Positions 47,908 through 61,079 of a stretch of DNA of 64,000 nucleotides are shown here, piece by piece. The notes under the pieces are model-generated. The model searched no databases. It worked only from the letters and a program-made list of their open reading frames with translations, and had not been told where the DNA came from. Numbering within the stretch: the first letter of the stretch is position 1; the number at the start of each line of letters is the position of its first letter. The DNA is from Cunninghamia lanceolata (Eukaryota; Streptophyta; Pinopsida; Cupressales; Cupressaceae): the NCBI GenBank assembly GCA_027924645.1, contig BSBN01000254.1:10930001-10994000 (forward strand), given 5' to 3'. Both the position numbers and the translations under genes were made by a program.

Positions 47908-50900
47908 ATGTATCAAACAAATGTGCCCATCCTAACTCCATACAATTACTTTGAGTGGAAATCACGCAAGACAATTCACTTAAGGAAAGTTGGATTTATA
48001 GGATAACTATGGGACTTGAAACTGAACCTGCTAAAGATGAAGATAAGCCTAAGTGGTTTAACAAATGTGATGAGGCATATGAAACATTATGTTTGTCTGT
48101 TTCTCCTAATTTGCTCTTTCACATTGAGTCTTTGAATACACCAAATAAAATTTAGACAAAGCTAGAAACACTATTTGGCACACAAGATTCAATGAGGGGT
48201 CATGTGTTGGAAAATGAACTAATTAGTTTAAGTCTAGGCAATTTCAACACAATCTAGGATTTCTTCACTAAATTGAAATCACTAAGGCTGCAGTTAAAAC
48301 AATATGGAATTGAAAAGAAAGATGAACAATTGATTTTTAGTATTTTCTCTAAGCTAAGTTCAGAATATTCTATGTTTGTTTCTACTTTCTATGCTACTAA
48401 GGGTGCACTTGGTACTCAATTCACCATGCCATCTTTATATGATTTTGCTGTCAATCTCACTCGGGAATAGGACAAGTTAATCCAGATGGGCACTCTTAAG
48501 TCCTCTAAGTTACATGCCTTGGCTGCCAACCAAGGCACAAAAGAACAGAAAGGACAAAGTAGTAACAACAATAGTAAGGATAAGAAATAGAAGAATAGCA
48601 AGGAGAAGAAGGATCAGATATCAGTTGCTTCAACAGAAACTAATGAGACCCAATCTTCCAAGGGTGACAAGCCTAAGAAAGAGAGGGTCCAATGTGCCTA
48701 TTGTAAAAGACCCAGTCATGATGAACATAAATGTCTGAAGAAATAAATTGATCACTTGACACACATTCTTGAGAAGAATAATATCAGTGTTCCTGAGTCT
48801 ATCAAATAGAGTTCTAATGAGGGGTCTAATAAGGCAAAAGAAAATAGCAAGGGGAAAGGTAAGGGCAAGGCCCTTTTTGTAGTTGCTTCTTCACCATCCA
48901 CTTGGGTTCTTGATTTGGGTGCTTCGCACCACATGGCTTCATCTAAGGAAGAACTTGCATCTTTAGAGCCATGTACTATGCCTTCTATTTTGATGAGTGA
49001 TGACACTCATGTTGAGGTGTGTGGGAGAGGGTCTATTGATGTGGGGGATGGCACATTCCATGATGTTCTTTGTGTGCCCTCATTATCAACTAATCTCCTA
49101 TTGATATACCAGATCACTCACATAGGTTCAGGCAAGCGGGTTGAGTTCACTCCTGATTCAGTGGAGATTCGTGAGTTGTACAGTGGTTCTACAATTACAG
49201 TTGGGAGAGCAGATCATTAGTCATGGCTCTATCTATTTTCTCACTTTGTTCTTGATCCTCCTTCAACTATTTTTCTCACTCGTTCTAATGATGTAAGTAG
49301 ATTATGGCATGAGTAGTTTGGCCATCTTAACTTCTGCTACTTCTAGCAACTTAACCAGTAGAGCATGGTCACAGGGATGCCTTCAATTCAATTTTTAGGT
49401 GGTGTTTGCCAAGGTTGTATTCTTGGTAAGCATCCTAAGGAAAAATTTGACAAAGGTAACTCATGGAGAGCTTCACAGATACTAGAGTTAGTTCACAATG
49501 ATTTGGCTGGTCCATTTCATCCTTCTTTCAGGAGGGCTCGATATGTCCTCACAATCATTGATGACTTTTCTTGATATACTTGGTGTACTTTTTCAAATAG
49601 AAGTCAGAGGTATCTGATCATTGTTAGGACTTCAAAACTTTTGTAGAGAAGCAATCTGGGAAAGCCATTAAAGTTTTGTGCACTGACAATGGTGGTGAGT
49701 ATGCCAACCATCGATTTGAGAGGTTTTGCACTTCAGAGGGGATTGATTTGCAGAATTTAGTTCCAGACAATCCTCAGCAGAATGGTATTGCAGAATGAAA
49801 GAATAGGTCCTTGAAGGAAATGGCGAACTGCATGATTCACTCTAGATCTCTTGCACCACAGTATTGGGCAGAGGCCATTAACTATGCTTGTTATATCCAG
49901 AACCATGTTCCTCACCAAGCCTTGAAGGGAGTCACTCCTTTTAAAGCTTGGAGTGGTTGGAAACCATCAGTTAAGCACATTCAAATTTTTGGTTCTCCTA
50001 CATGGGCCCATATTCCTGTAGAGAAACACAAGGCCTTGGATCTGCAGAGTAGACCTTGCATATTTGTAGGTTATCTTGATGGTGTGAAGGGTTATCAGTT
50101 GCTCCACCCTACTACACATGAGTTGTTCATTAAGAGGAGTGTTCAGTTTGAGAAGGGCTCTTCGATCTCACTTTCTATCACTTCTCCAACTCCTTCTACT
50201 TTGACATTGGAGTCACTTGGGATACATGACAGATCTTTTGATGAGTCAGACTCACCTAGGAAGTTTTCTACCTCCACTTCTGATGGAGAGAGCGATTTAG
50301 AGGACCCACCTGCTTCCTCTCCTAGTCATCATTCAAAGGTTGATGATTCTCCTCTAGATTCTCCATCTTTATGTCCACTTTGGGCTAGACAGACCTTGCA
50401 GTTTACAGGTGATTTGGCTGGGGATCTATCAGACACTTGGTGGACTCGTTCACAGTTCCAGGATGCTCCACATGTCTTCATTGCTACTACCTCAGATCCA
50501 TAGTCTTTTCATGAGGCTTCTGGTATTCTTGAGTGGGATACAGCTATGCAGGAGGAGTATAGTTCCTTGATGAGGAAGCACACTTGGGATCTTGTCCCTC
50601 TTCCTTAGGGAAGAAAACTTGTTCGATGTAAGTGGATCTATCAAATAAAGTTTGTAGCAGATGGGTCGGTTGACAAGCATAAGGCTTGCTTGGTCACCAA
50701 AGGATTCTCCCAGGTTCCTGTGATTGACTACTCTGAGACTTTTGCGCTAGTTGCTCGAATGAATTCCATTGGACTTGTTCTTGTAGTTGCTGCAGGTAAT
50801 CGTTGGGAAGTACACTAGATGGATGTGAAGAGTGCTTTTCTTCACAATGACCTTTAGGAGGAGATCTACATGGAGCAGGCGCAGGGGTTCCTTCAGGATT

Positions 50901-52120
50901 CTTCACTTGTGTGTCATCTTCAGAAGTCTCTCTATGGCCTCAAATAGGCTCCTCGAGCTTGGTATGCCAAGATGGACTCCTTCCTTCTATCAATTAGGTT
51001 CACTCGGTGCCATTTTGATCCCAATGTCTACATTCTGCAGCAGGATGATTCACTCCTATTTATGGTTCTGTATGTTGATGACTTGCTGATCACAGGGTGT
51101 TCTTCATCCACCATTGGGGCTATCAAAACTCCCCTTCATGACAGGTTTTTGATGACTGACTTGGGCTTGTTGCATTACTTTCTTAGGATTGAGATCTTTC
51201 AGTCTTCTTCTGAGATCACCATCACACAATTCAAGTATGCTCTAGATTTGCTCTCAAGGTTTCATATGACTGACTATAAGCCTGCTCTGACTCCCTTCCT
51301 TTCTGGAGTCAAACTTGAGGCTCAGTGTTCTTCTCCACTTGTTGATGGCACTTTCTACAAACAACTTGTTGGGAGTCTCATTTATCTGACTCATATGAGA
51401 CCTGGCATTTCATATGCTATAGGCATGGTCTCTCGACTCATGCAAGAGCCTCATGAGCTGCACTAGAAAGCAGCCAAGCGGATCCTTCAGTACATTTAGG
51501 GTACTCATAGTGTTGGGATTCACTACACAGTGGGCATTCATCTTGACTTTGTGGGCTACATAGATTCATATTGGGTGGGCAATTCTCAGGATCTCAAGTT
51601 TACTTCAGGTTACAACTTCTCACTTGGTTTAGGTCCTATTTGTTGGTTGAGCAAGAAGCAGTCTGCTATTGCTCTATCTTCTACTGAGTCCGAGTATCAA
51701 GGGGCTGTGAATGCCACCACTGAGGCCATTTAGCTTCAAAATCTTCTCACTCAGTTTGGTATTCAGATCAGATGGCCATCAATCATATTTTGTGACAACT
51801 AGAGTACTATTAAGATCTCATAGAATCTGGTCCATCATCAACAGACCAAACACATAGAGGTCCACATCCACTACATCTGGGAGCTCATCCAAGGCCATGT
51901 CATCAACCTTCACTACTGTCCAACTTCCAAGAAGGTTGCTGATATCTTCACCAAACCCTTCACTGAGAGCAAGTTCCTTCATTTTCAAGATTTACTGGGG
52001 GTGCGGGATTCTTCATCTTCTGGGGGGCCTTCTTCCTCTCACTCGGAGTCCTGACTCTCTCTACTTTTGGGGGGTCATTTCTCTCTCTTTTTTGAGGGGA
52101 ATTTTATGTACATGGGTACC
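47908..52120 (+). pseudogene. Copia-3 gag-pol, complete order but about two dozen nonsense codons
   Basis: It starts MYQTNVPILTPYNYFEW. Gag ends with zinc knuckle CAYCKRPSHDEHKC (48,690-48,735). Protease has WVLDLGASHHM (usual DSG changed to DLG). Gag-pre-integrase and integrase follow, with CQGCILGK, VHNDLAGPF, CTDNGGEYAN and NGIAE before KNR. Reverse transcriptase has WEVHxMDVKSAFLH and LYVDDLLITG (about 51,070-51,100). RNase H has GYIDSYWVGN (an expected Asp is Tyr), STESEYQG and VADIFTKPF near 51,940. One-base frameshifts lie near 47,990 and 49,580. Nonsense codons are overwhelmingly TAG at places where related proteins have Gln or Trp. Same family as copia-2. Confidence 0.92.
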
Positions 52121-52159
52121 TCATCAGGCTTGATTCATTGAGACCCATTTCTACATCCA

Positions 52160-52182
52160 CCTAAGCTTCGCTTATGGGGGGG
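52160..52182 (+). other. Copia-3 polypurine tract
   Basis: TAAGCTTCGCTTATGGGGGG directly precedes the 3' LTR start TGTTAGTG at 52,183. Confidence 0.8.
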
Positions 52183-52632
52183 TGTTAGTGTAGGTTTTTA
52201 TTTCCTAGTGGGTTATTTATTTTTTTCCTATATTCCTAGGTTTTTCCTACACTTCTTTTAATCTCGTTTAGGTTAATAAAGCATGTCTTATTAGGTGAGT
52301 GGTTGTGAGGTGTCACCTTCCTACATGTGAGCATCCATTAGCTATCTTGGGAAGATACTTTGCTATCTTTAGTCTGATAGATGGTTGCTCTTGATTGGTT
52401 GGTGTTGCCACCTCCTCCCTCTTCCTAGTCTATATAGGCATGCTACCTAGCTTGTATTTCGTATCTTTTACTTTTGCATCCTCTTAATGCTATTTTGCTT
52501 CTAGCATTTGCATTAATCTCTTCGAGACTAACTCTGTGTTGCTATTTTGATTTCATATCATTTGCATTCATAGTTTGGATATCTAGTCTTTGCACTAGTT
52601 TTCTGGGTTAATAATCTTTTTAGATTCTAACA
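52183..52632 (+). repeat. Copia-3 3' LTR
   Basis: 450 bp, nearly identical to 46,340-46,788. The TATA box reads TATATAGG (52,431-52,438) instead of TATATAAG. It is followed by target site ATGAC. Confidence 0.93.
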
Positions 52633-53480
52633 ATGACAATATCTATGTCATAACTATCATCGAAGAGGAAATGAATATTGTCAAGTGTGTCCTCCAAATC
52701 TGTAAGATGGGATTCCCACAATAAATCTAAAATACCTATCAAGTACTCATTCCACGGAACTAACTTTGAAAGACAACAAACATCCTATTGAGCTAAAGTA
52801 CTGGAAGATGAATGAACAATGAACTATGATGAAGTAGATTGTGGAGGATATGGAAGCTTAGCACAAGTCTCAAGAACCAAAGCGGATGAAACAAGACCCA
52901 GGTTTAAGTGATCAAAATTCTCCTTAGAAATATAATCTGCACTAGATGTAAGAATGTGAATACCAATCAAAGGAACTACTATCTCAACAAGGGAAAATGA
53001 GAAAAAGTGTACAATCTAGATGTATGATCAACCATCCCAATAGCAATAATATCGCTCACTACTCTCCAAGTCTATAATAAACATTGAATCATTTGTAAAC
53101 TCAACATTTCTCACTATTCCACCATGAGTAATTTGATATATGGAAAGAAAATTATTGGATGAAGAAGGCACACACAATACATTGTTGAAGGTACCCTCCC
53201 CAACATCATTAGATCACTTTCCAATTACATTCATATAAGTGTTGTTACTTATCAATATAGGTGTCATAGTACAAGACTCAAATGAAGAGAACATAACATG
53301 TGAAGAATCCATATGACGCCCGAAACTCTAGAATCAAGAAACTATCTTAGTGATTGAAAACTTGTAGATACAAAAAGTGCTTGACCCTTCATCTTTGTAG
53401 TTTCCATCCCATTATCCAAACTAGCTACAGTGATAAATTAAAGGAACCCCCCTAAAAATATCTATACAATCCTAGCAAAT
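52633..53480 (-). pseudogene. Antisense copia-1 internal remnant, part 2 (copy 2)
   Basis: Matches 2,321-3,180. On the minus strand 53,400-52,990 encodes the protease to gag-pre-integrase stretch with NNVLCVPSSSNNFLSIYQITH-like sequence, broken by stops as in copy 1. Confidence 0.6.
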
Positions 53481-55120
53481 TGTAGCTAGAGGCAGTAACT
53501 TTTGTGGTGACTATATGCCTATTTTGGGGAAACAATAATTTCACTAGTGAATTTTTTCAAATTTCTCCACTTTGGTGATTTTAGTTGGTGAATTATAGAT
53601 AGATTTGAAAAAAAGAAATAATTTTGTTGGTGATTTGTAGTTGTATTCCAAAAATAAAATAAGTTATGTGGAAAATAATATAAATATTAAAAATATAAAA
53701 TTAATTGATTGGCGAATATGTAGGTGGGTTTTTGAAAAATCATAATTTGGTTAGCAAAAATATCAAATGCTAAATGATAATAATTAAGTTACTTGGAAAA
53801 TTTATAGCTTAAAAAATATTTACATTTACATCATTGGATGATCATAGATCAACAACATAAGTTCTATTTTGGGCTGAAGTTCTAAGATTCCCAAATTTGT
53901 ACATAAAGTATTCAGAATAGAAACAAGTGTCAATAAGTTAACAATTCACAATTTAGATATCAAAAAAATAATAGATAATACAATAAAAAAACTAAAAGGA
54001 ATACTACAATTATGATTTACATTGATGTATTTATAATATTATAAATTTATAATAATTTTCAATCATTAGATGATCATAGATCAATGACTTATGTTTAATT
54101 CCAGGTTGAAGTCTTGATGCACCTAAATTTGTACATAAAGTCTCTAGAATAGAGACATGTGTCAACAAATCAATGAGTGAATGATTCAGATTAAAGAGAA
54201 ATAGTATATAATAAAAAAAATTAAAAGGAAGACTATAGTTAAAATTTACATTGATCTACTTAGAATATTATAATAAATTTCAATTGTGAGATGATCACAA
54301 ATCTTGACTTATGTTCAAATTTGGACCAAAGTCTTAGCACACCCAATCTTGTACATAAAGTCTCCAAAATTAAGATAAATTTCAAGGAGTGAATGATTTA
54401 GATTAACAATATTTTTACATATATTCTGAATTATGATATTTCTAGAACTATCTAATGGTAATAATTAATAAAAAATAATACAAATAAATTAAAATTTTAA
54501 AAGGTGACAACAATTACAATTTACATCGATAACCCATATTATAATATTATAATAAACAAAAGAGTTTACAACAAAAATTTTTGGATGGCCCTAAGGCAAG
54601 GTGCCCTAACATGAACCTTAGATAAAGGTGTCTGCAGAAAAAACAAAATTTAAAAGATGCAATTTTTTAAAAACTCAAAAGAAAGATTTTAATGGCCACC
54701 ATTGATGTGTCAATTGAAAACTGCCTCTTGCAGAAGAAAAGATACAACATATACAACCAACCTTTCTCTTCTTAATAAATAGGCACATAAACCATTATGT
54801 ATAATAAGAGCCCTACCAAGGCATTCCAATGAGCTTGTAACAAGTGCCATCCTTGCCTCCTAAAGAATGTAGTTAGCTATAGCCAAGCACTCTAACACAT
54901 GTAAAGGGAATATTTTAGACTTATCCCATGGTCATGCATCATTGTCATAAGTATTTAAAGCTAAATGAATCTTATCCCTTGAGATAAACAATTCCTAAAC
55001 CATTGCCTTCATGGTTATCTTCACTAGACCTATGTTATTGAGCAGGTCCATTAAATTCCACAAAAAGCACAAAGACAATGTCACTAAATAGATTTTTTTG
55101 AGGGTATTCTAAAAGAATAT
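53481..55120. other. AT-rich spacer with a three-unit tandem repeat (copy 2)
   Basis: Matches 3,181-4,487 but has three units of about 225-265 bp (about 53,820-54,060, 54,061-54,285 and 54,286-54,550) where copy 1 has two. The extra unit and its flank account for most of the length difference. No gene is seen. Confidence 0.65.
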
Positions 55121-58100
55121 TATAAAAATCAACAAGGATCAAGAAGACAAAAAAAAATCTTGCAAATAGACACAACATAAAACAACACAAAAAATAGATG
55201 AAGTTGAATAATGAATAAACCAAGTAGATGAGTACATATAGGCATGTGAGAGGAAGTCATGTGTTTAGGAAGGACTCCTCAACCATGAGTGGTTGCAAGT
55301 TGTCTCCCTAAAAACTAGCACAAGGTGGCTAGTTAGTAGGCAACTCAGTGACACCTCTCCTAAACTGCCCAACAACCTTGACACCTTAATGAGGCATGTG
55401 TCAAGGTTGTATAAAGGGATGCCTAACTAGGATTAAGCCTATAGTGTATGTAAAATGAGTATATACACTTAAACATAGCTTAGATGGGCACGATAGAAAT
55501 CGGTCCTAGCTAGGAGACCTGATGAGGTACCCAAGAGGAGCTCCTAGATGAATAAATTTTACCTCAATAAATGGTTTGGTGAAAATTTTAGCAACCTACT
55601 TTGAAGACTGACAAAAGACTAGGTCAATGATTTGACCATGAATAAGCTCTCAAACATAATGCATATGAATCTCTACGTGTTTGGTTCATTGATATTGAAT
55701 TAGATTCCAACATATATGAATGGTGCTCTGGCTGTCATAATAGATGATAGTGGGTTGCTAAAAAGAAATACCAAACTTAGTAACAAAGACATTAAAATGA
55801 TCGATTGTTGGTTACCTTACATTTCAAGCTTCAAAGAGAGTGATACCCTTCAAGGCTTTGTGAGGAACTCTAATCTAAATATAACATGCATAATTGACTA
55901 CTTCTACGGAGTACTGTGGTGTTAGGCCCTTAGAGTGAATCATTTAATTTTCCATCCCTTTTAATGACCTATTATTACATTTGACAACACCATTTTGTTG
56001 GGGAGTATAAGGAGTTGTGCACTACAAATTTATCCCCTCTGTTATGCAAAACTACTCAAAATGATTGTTGACATACTCACCCCAATTATTAGTTCAAAGA
56101 ACTTTGATGACCTTCCGTAACTGTTTCTCAATAGAAGCTTTGAAGTCTTGAAATAAATCCACGACTTCATATTTATACCCAAGGAAGTATACCCATGTGA
56201 ATTTGGAGAAAACATGTATAAAGGTGAGAACATACGTAGCCTTTGTAAAATATGGATGGGGAAAAGCCCCTGAAACATTACTATGTACAATTTCTAATAC
56301 TTGTGTTTCCCTCCATGATATGCCTTTGTCAATTTTTTCTTCAAGATGCTTCCCAAGGGCACAACCCTAGTAGAGACCTTTAGAAAATTTAACTCTAGGC
56401 AACCTTGTGACCATATTATGCTCACATATCTGCTTAAGGTAGTGGTAGTTAAGGTGACCAAACCATTCATTCAATAATTTTCTAACTTCATTTGAATGAG
56501 TAAGCAATGCTTTGGGAGAAATATCTAGTGCAAAATTGGAGAAGGTATATAATCTGAATTGGTGATTTGCCTTCCCTATAGCTACCAACATTTTTCTCTG
56601 TAATTCTCTAATCTCAACTAAATTTGGAGAGAAATGTACTCTCATGCCCTTCCCTAGATGAGTTATTTGATACACTGAAAGGAGATTAGTTGATAGTAAA
56701 GGAACACTTAGAAAATTTGAAAATGTTCCTCCTTCAACTTCAACAAACCCTCTCCCTTTCACTAAAGTTCAAGTATCATCACCTAAGGTGATTATGGACA
56801 TAATAGATTGTTCTAAGGATGAAAAACCAACCTGTGAAGAGTTCATATGGTTTGATTCATCTTAGTCTATTATCCATCATCGAGATGAAGATGCTATAGA
56901 AACTAAGGCTTTGCCTTTTGATTTCTATTTTGCCTCAGTATTTTTTTGGTTTGATGAAGATACATTGAAGAAATTAGGTAGCCCTATATTATTATTTTTG
57001 AGAATATGAGAGATCTTCTCTATTTGTTTCCTCATGTATTGATGTTCATCGTGCCTAATTTTTTTACAAATGACACACTTAAATTTCTTTATAGTAGGTT
57101 TCCCTTGTTGAGAAAATTTGTCATTTTTGTAGTTGTCAGATTTGTGTTCTTTCTTAGCTTCCTTGTCTTTCATAGTGTTATTGTTCTTCCCTTATGAAAT
57201 TTATTGTTTATCATTCCCAACAATTAGGGCTTGAGGTTTTGTACAATTCAATGTGCTCCTTTGGATTAACTTGTATTGCTCCCTTGTGAGCCCAGTAATA
57301 AAGTTATCAAGTGTGGGCATTGACCATGAGGCTACAAGAGACCATTTGGTAGAGTAGAAATTTGAGACAAACTCTAAGAATTCTTGACGTAATTTGGAAA
57401 GTACAAAGAGAATTAACTAACCCTCTTTCTTGTCTATTTCACAATCTTTTAATTATAACCTTAAGGATTTAAATTTGGTGAAGTAGTCCTCTAGAGTTGT
57501 GAAATTCCTAGGATTGAGACCTATGAGTTCATTTTCCAACTCATGACTCTTAAGTTCATTAACGTTCCCAAATAGCTTGTTGAGGGTATCCCAAACTTCG
57601 TTGGGTATTTTAAATGCCTCAAGATGGAATAGCAATTTAGGGGACTGTAAGTTTAAACATAAAAATCCAAAGGCTTGGCCACACTTATTAAATATATTTG
57701 TGTGTCCTTAGATGCATTAGGTTCCTTTTTTGTTCCCATAGTTACCCTAAACAACCCTTTGTTCTTAAGCACAAGTATTGCTTTTAACTTCCAATCTTGA
57801 TAATTGAAAGGTTCTAGGGGTGATATAGTTACATTAGATTCCATGGCCTTAGACTTTGGTTTATTGTAAAGTTGTAGAAATGCAGAAATTGAAGAAGTTA
57901 GAAGTGCATAAGTGAAAAATAGCAACACAACATGCATGGACTTCTTGAGGAAGTGGGAAAGATAACACACACAACATCCCCCTTAATTATACGTGCCCCC
58001 CTAAATGTGGCACTTTATCAAATTAGTGCTTTAAACTAGCCCTATTGGCACATAAAATGAAACTTTATAAGTTTAGTGCATAAATTTGACTAATGGATTA

Positions 58101-59314
58101 ATGGTGAAAATTTAAGCACTTTTGCAAAAAAATGGCACTCAAATCCGAGTTATCGTGCAAAAGTTATGATTCTTTGAAATTTTTAGCCTTTCTAAAAACC
58201 TTATAAAATATCTACCTTTTACAAAAAAATTGCAATTTATATTAGAGATGTGAAGGGAAAATTTGGGAAAACTTAAGCCCCTTAGAACTGTGCATGACTA
58301 GCGGCTAAAAATATATGTGACAAGGGGCTTCAATATGAGTAGGATTTTGTCCCTCCCTTGCCACATATCCATAGTGAGTACCTATCACCTATCCTTTTTG
58401 CATTTTGACCAAGTGAACAGTGTTTTCACTCTGTATTTGGGTCAAAAATTGATGGGCATCACCATTTTAAACCCTTCAATTGAGGCATCTAAACAAGGGC
58501 TTCCTATGCTCACATGGAGGTTGAATAGTGATTTTGTTTGCTAGGGAACCTTTCTCGTCCGAACATGACTCTAGGTACTAGAGGTTACGTTAGGTGTAGA
58601 TGTTAATCCAAGGGGTCGTGGGCTTGATGAGGTTGCAAGCCTTGTTTGGTGCATGTAGCAGCAACAAATACAAGGGCTGCAAACATTTATCAAGCTGCAA
58701 GCCACCATAAACTACCCATGAAACACCACAAGAAAAGATGTAGATCTTCCTTGATACAAGTCACCTTAGACAAAAAACACACTTTTGGTGCTCTTTTCTT
58801 CCTTTCACCCTGAAAATAATTCGTCCTTCTTTGCCTGCAAACAACACCTTCTGCCAAAGATACATACAAATACAAAACAAAATTATCAAATCCTATGTAA
58901 ATAACGAAATATAGTTCTTGAAAATTGTAAGATTTCATCCTCTCGTGGTTTGATACCATGTAGAAGTCAATAGTGATCAAGAAGACAAAAAATATATCGC
59001 AAATAGAAAAGGCATAACACAACACCAAAATAAGATGAAGTAATTGAATGAACAAACCAAGTAGATGAGTACATATAGGCATGCAAGAGGAAGTTGTGTG
59101 TTGAGGAAGGACTCCTTAACTACAAGTGGTGGCGTGTTGCCTTCCTAAAAACTAGCGTGAGGTTGCCCTAGTTAGTAGGGAACTTTGCGACACCTCTCCT
59201 AAACTATCCAACAACCTTTACACCTCAACAAGGCATGTGTCAAGGTTGTAGAAAAGGACACCTATCTAGGCTTAAGCTTATAGTGTATGTAAAATAAATA
59301 TATACGTGCTAACA
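55121..59314 (-). mobile_element. Antisense copia-2 retrotransposon (copy 2)
   Basis: LTRs at 55,121-55,475 and 58,959-59,314, with target-site duplication AATAT on both sides (55,116-55,120; 59,315-59,319). The primer site is degraded (minus strand TGGTATCAAACC). It has the same structure as 4,488-8,677, including absence of reverse transcriptase. Confidence 0.88.
55510..57970 (-). pseudogene. Copia-2 gag-pol remnant (copy 2)
   Basis: Gag runs from 57,970 leftward (MESNVTISPLEPFNYQDWK near 57,842). The zinc knuckle CVICKKIRHDEHQYM lies near 57,090. The gag-pre-integrase frame at 56,762-56,367 is 131 codons long and continues into the integrase zinc region (EWFGHLNYHYLKQI), further open than in copy 1. 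Integrase is joined to the RNase H tail near 55,795 with reverse transcriptase missing, as in copy 1. Stops and small indels are spread throughout. Confidence 0.75.
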
Positions 59315-61079
59315 AATATCAATGTTAATAATTTCTTCATTATCATCATCAACCATGGGGGAGTCAATTAGAAAAACCTTCCCTAGTTTTTCCTACTCAA
59401 ATCTAGCTGAATCGTCCAATTTCCACTTGCATGGCAAGAGAGAAACACGATGAAAGATCAACTGACTCATCTTGATCGCCAGAAATGAAAAAGAAACAAG
59501 CAACACAAAAGGAAGTTGCCTACTTCCTAGACCATTCACTATAGAAAATTCCTATTCTTCAGAAATGATACTATAGTATTGGGTAAAACTTTAGATCTGT
59601 GTCACACTTTATAAAGGAATTGAACAATGCAAATATATTTTTCCAACTTAAACGATGAAAAAGTCATATGTATCTTTTGAATTTTAAAATGACATAAACT
59701 AATGAAATGTAGGAATTTTGATGTAGTTTATGATTATAATTTTTTAACATTTTTAAAAAATAGTTGGATATTTTTTTATGAGTTTAGTAGATGAATTTTA
59801 ATTGTTGTTTTTTTTTATAAAAGTGACGTCGATGGAATGTCAAGAAAAATATACTAAAATTAATTTTTTTTCTTTAACTTTTTCCTGATTAGAAAACCCA
59901 AATTTCTCGTGCATGGAATAAAAATTAATTTTTGATGAATATTTATTTTTAAATAATTTATTAAAAGTAAAATTTATTCAAAACAATATAGTTTTCATGG
60001 GACACCAACTTTTGTACACTTGGAGAAGATTCTCTCCTCTAGTGCACCATATATTTTTTAAAAAATTTAAATATACTTACCTATTTATTTTTAATTTATA
60101 ACCTACTTGTAATAAATTTAATAATAAGCTATTATAACTAATCAAAATATTTAAAATTATATATATTTAAGTTCTAGAGTACGAGATCTACCAAAGGGTA
60201 TTTTCATATTTTTATGAAAAGTAGATTTTGGTTGGAGAAATTTGGAGTTGAACTTGAAATCTTGTTGAATTTTTTGAAAATAGGGGGGTTGAATTCCACA
60301 TGGGATGCCACATAGATAGTTTTGAGCGAAACAACATTGCTCGAAAAGGCTCTAGATAAAACTCTACTACTTGAAACTTTTAATGAAAATAAATTTTTTT
60401 TCCAAAGTTGAAATTGTATTATATATATTTAAAAATTTCATGTGAAAAGGTTTTCCTTGAAACTCTTTATGCCACACAATTCTACATAAGTGCTGCTCCG
60501 CTTGAAATTGTTTAGGGTGAAATTGTTTCTAGAGAAACTATTCAGTTGGTTGAAAATGTGACACAAGTTTGAATTTTACCCTATTGTGTGAGTTTGTGAG
60601 AATGTACAACATCCACTTGGAAACAATTATAACATTTGCAATGAAATAACACATCAAATGATGGGTGAATACTTGTAACACCCACATTCTAAAAACATAG
60701 TAAAATTGGAAAATTTACCATAATGTAATTTAAGAAGGTAAAAATGAGATAGATAAATTTTTTCTTTTATTCCACATATAATCAAGTAACTACAATTACA
60801 AGATTTCTCATTACAAAATACAATAAACTATATTGTGTTTCTCAAGTACAATGTTTACAAAAGTAAATCAATTACAAATATCTACATTAGATAATGTTTT
60901 ACATAGTCTCAATAAATGCAAGTCTCAGAGATATACTGCATCTAGAAATCTGACATCTTTATCACAAGCCTTGGCATGTCTTCTGCTAGAGATAGAGAGT
61001 ATCTTTCCAGTGATTTACCTCCATCCATAGACTAGCAGTCCCCCACACATCTTCCACATAGGAAGTGGCCCTACCCTTC
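59315..61079. other. Noncoding spacer (copy 2)
   Basis: Matches 8,678-10,589 but with only a short AT run near 60,160 in place of the 157-bp microsatellite. No gene is seen. Confidence 0.6.

Larger units (their letters stand above)
46340..52632 (+). mobile_element. Complete copia-3 retrotransposon, 6,293 bp
   Basis: LTRs of 449 and 450 bp (46,340-46,788; 52,183-52,632) start TGTTAGTGTAGG and end TTCTAACA, and are nearly identical. The target-site duplication is ATGAC (46,335-46,339; 52,633-52,637), and the empty site is visible in copy 1 at 2,321-2,325. A primer site follows the 5' LTR and a G-run polypurine tract precedes the 3' LTR. It carries a full but stop-ridden gag-pol. Confidence 0.95.
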
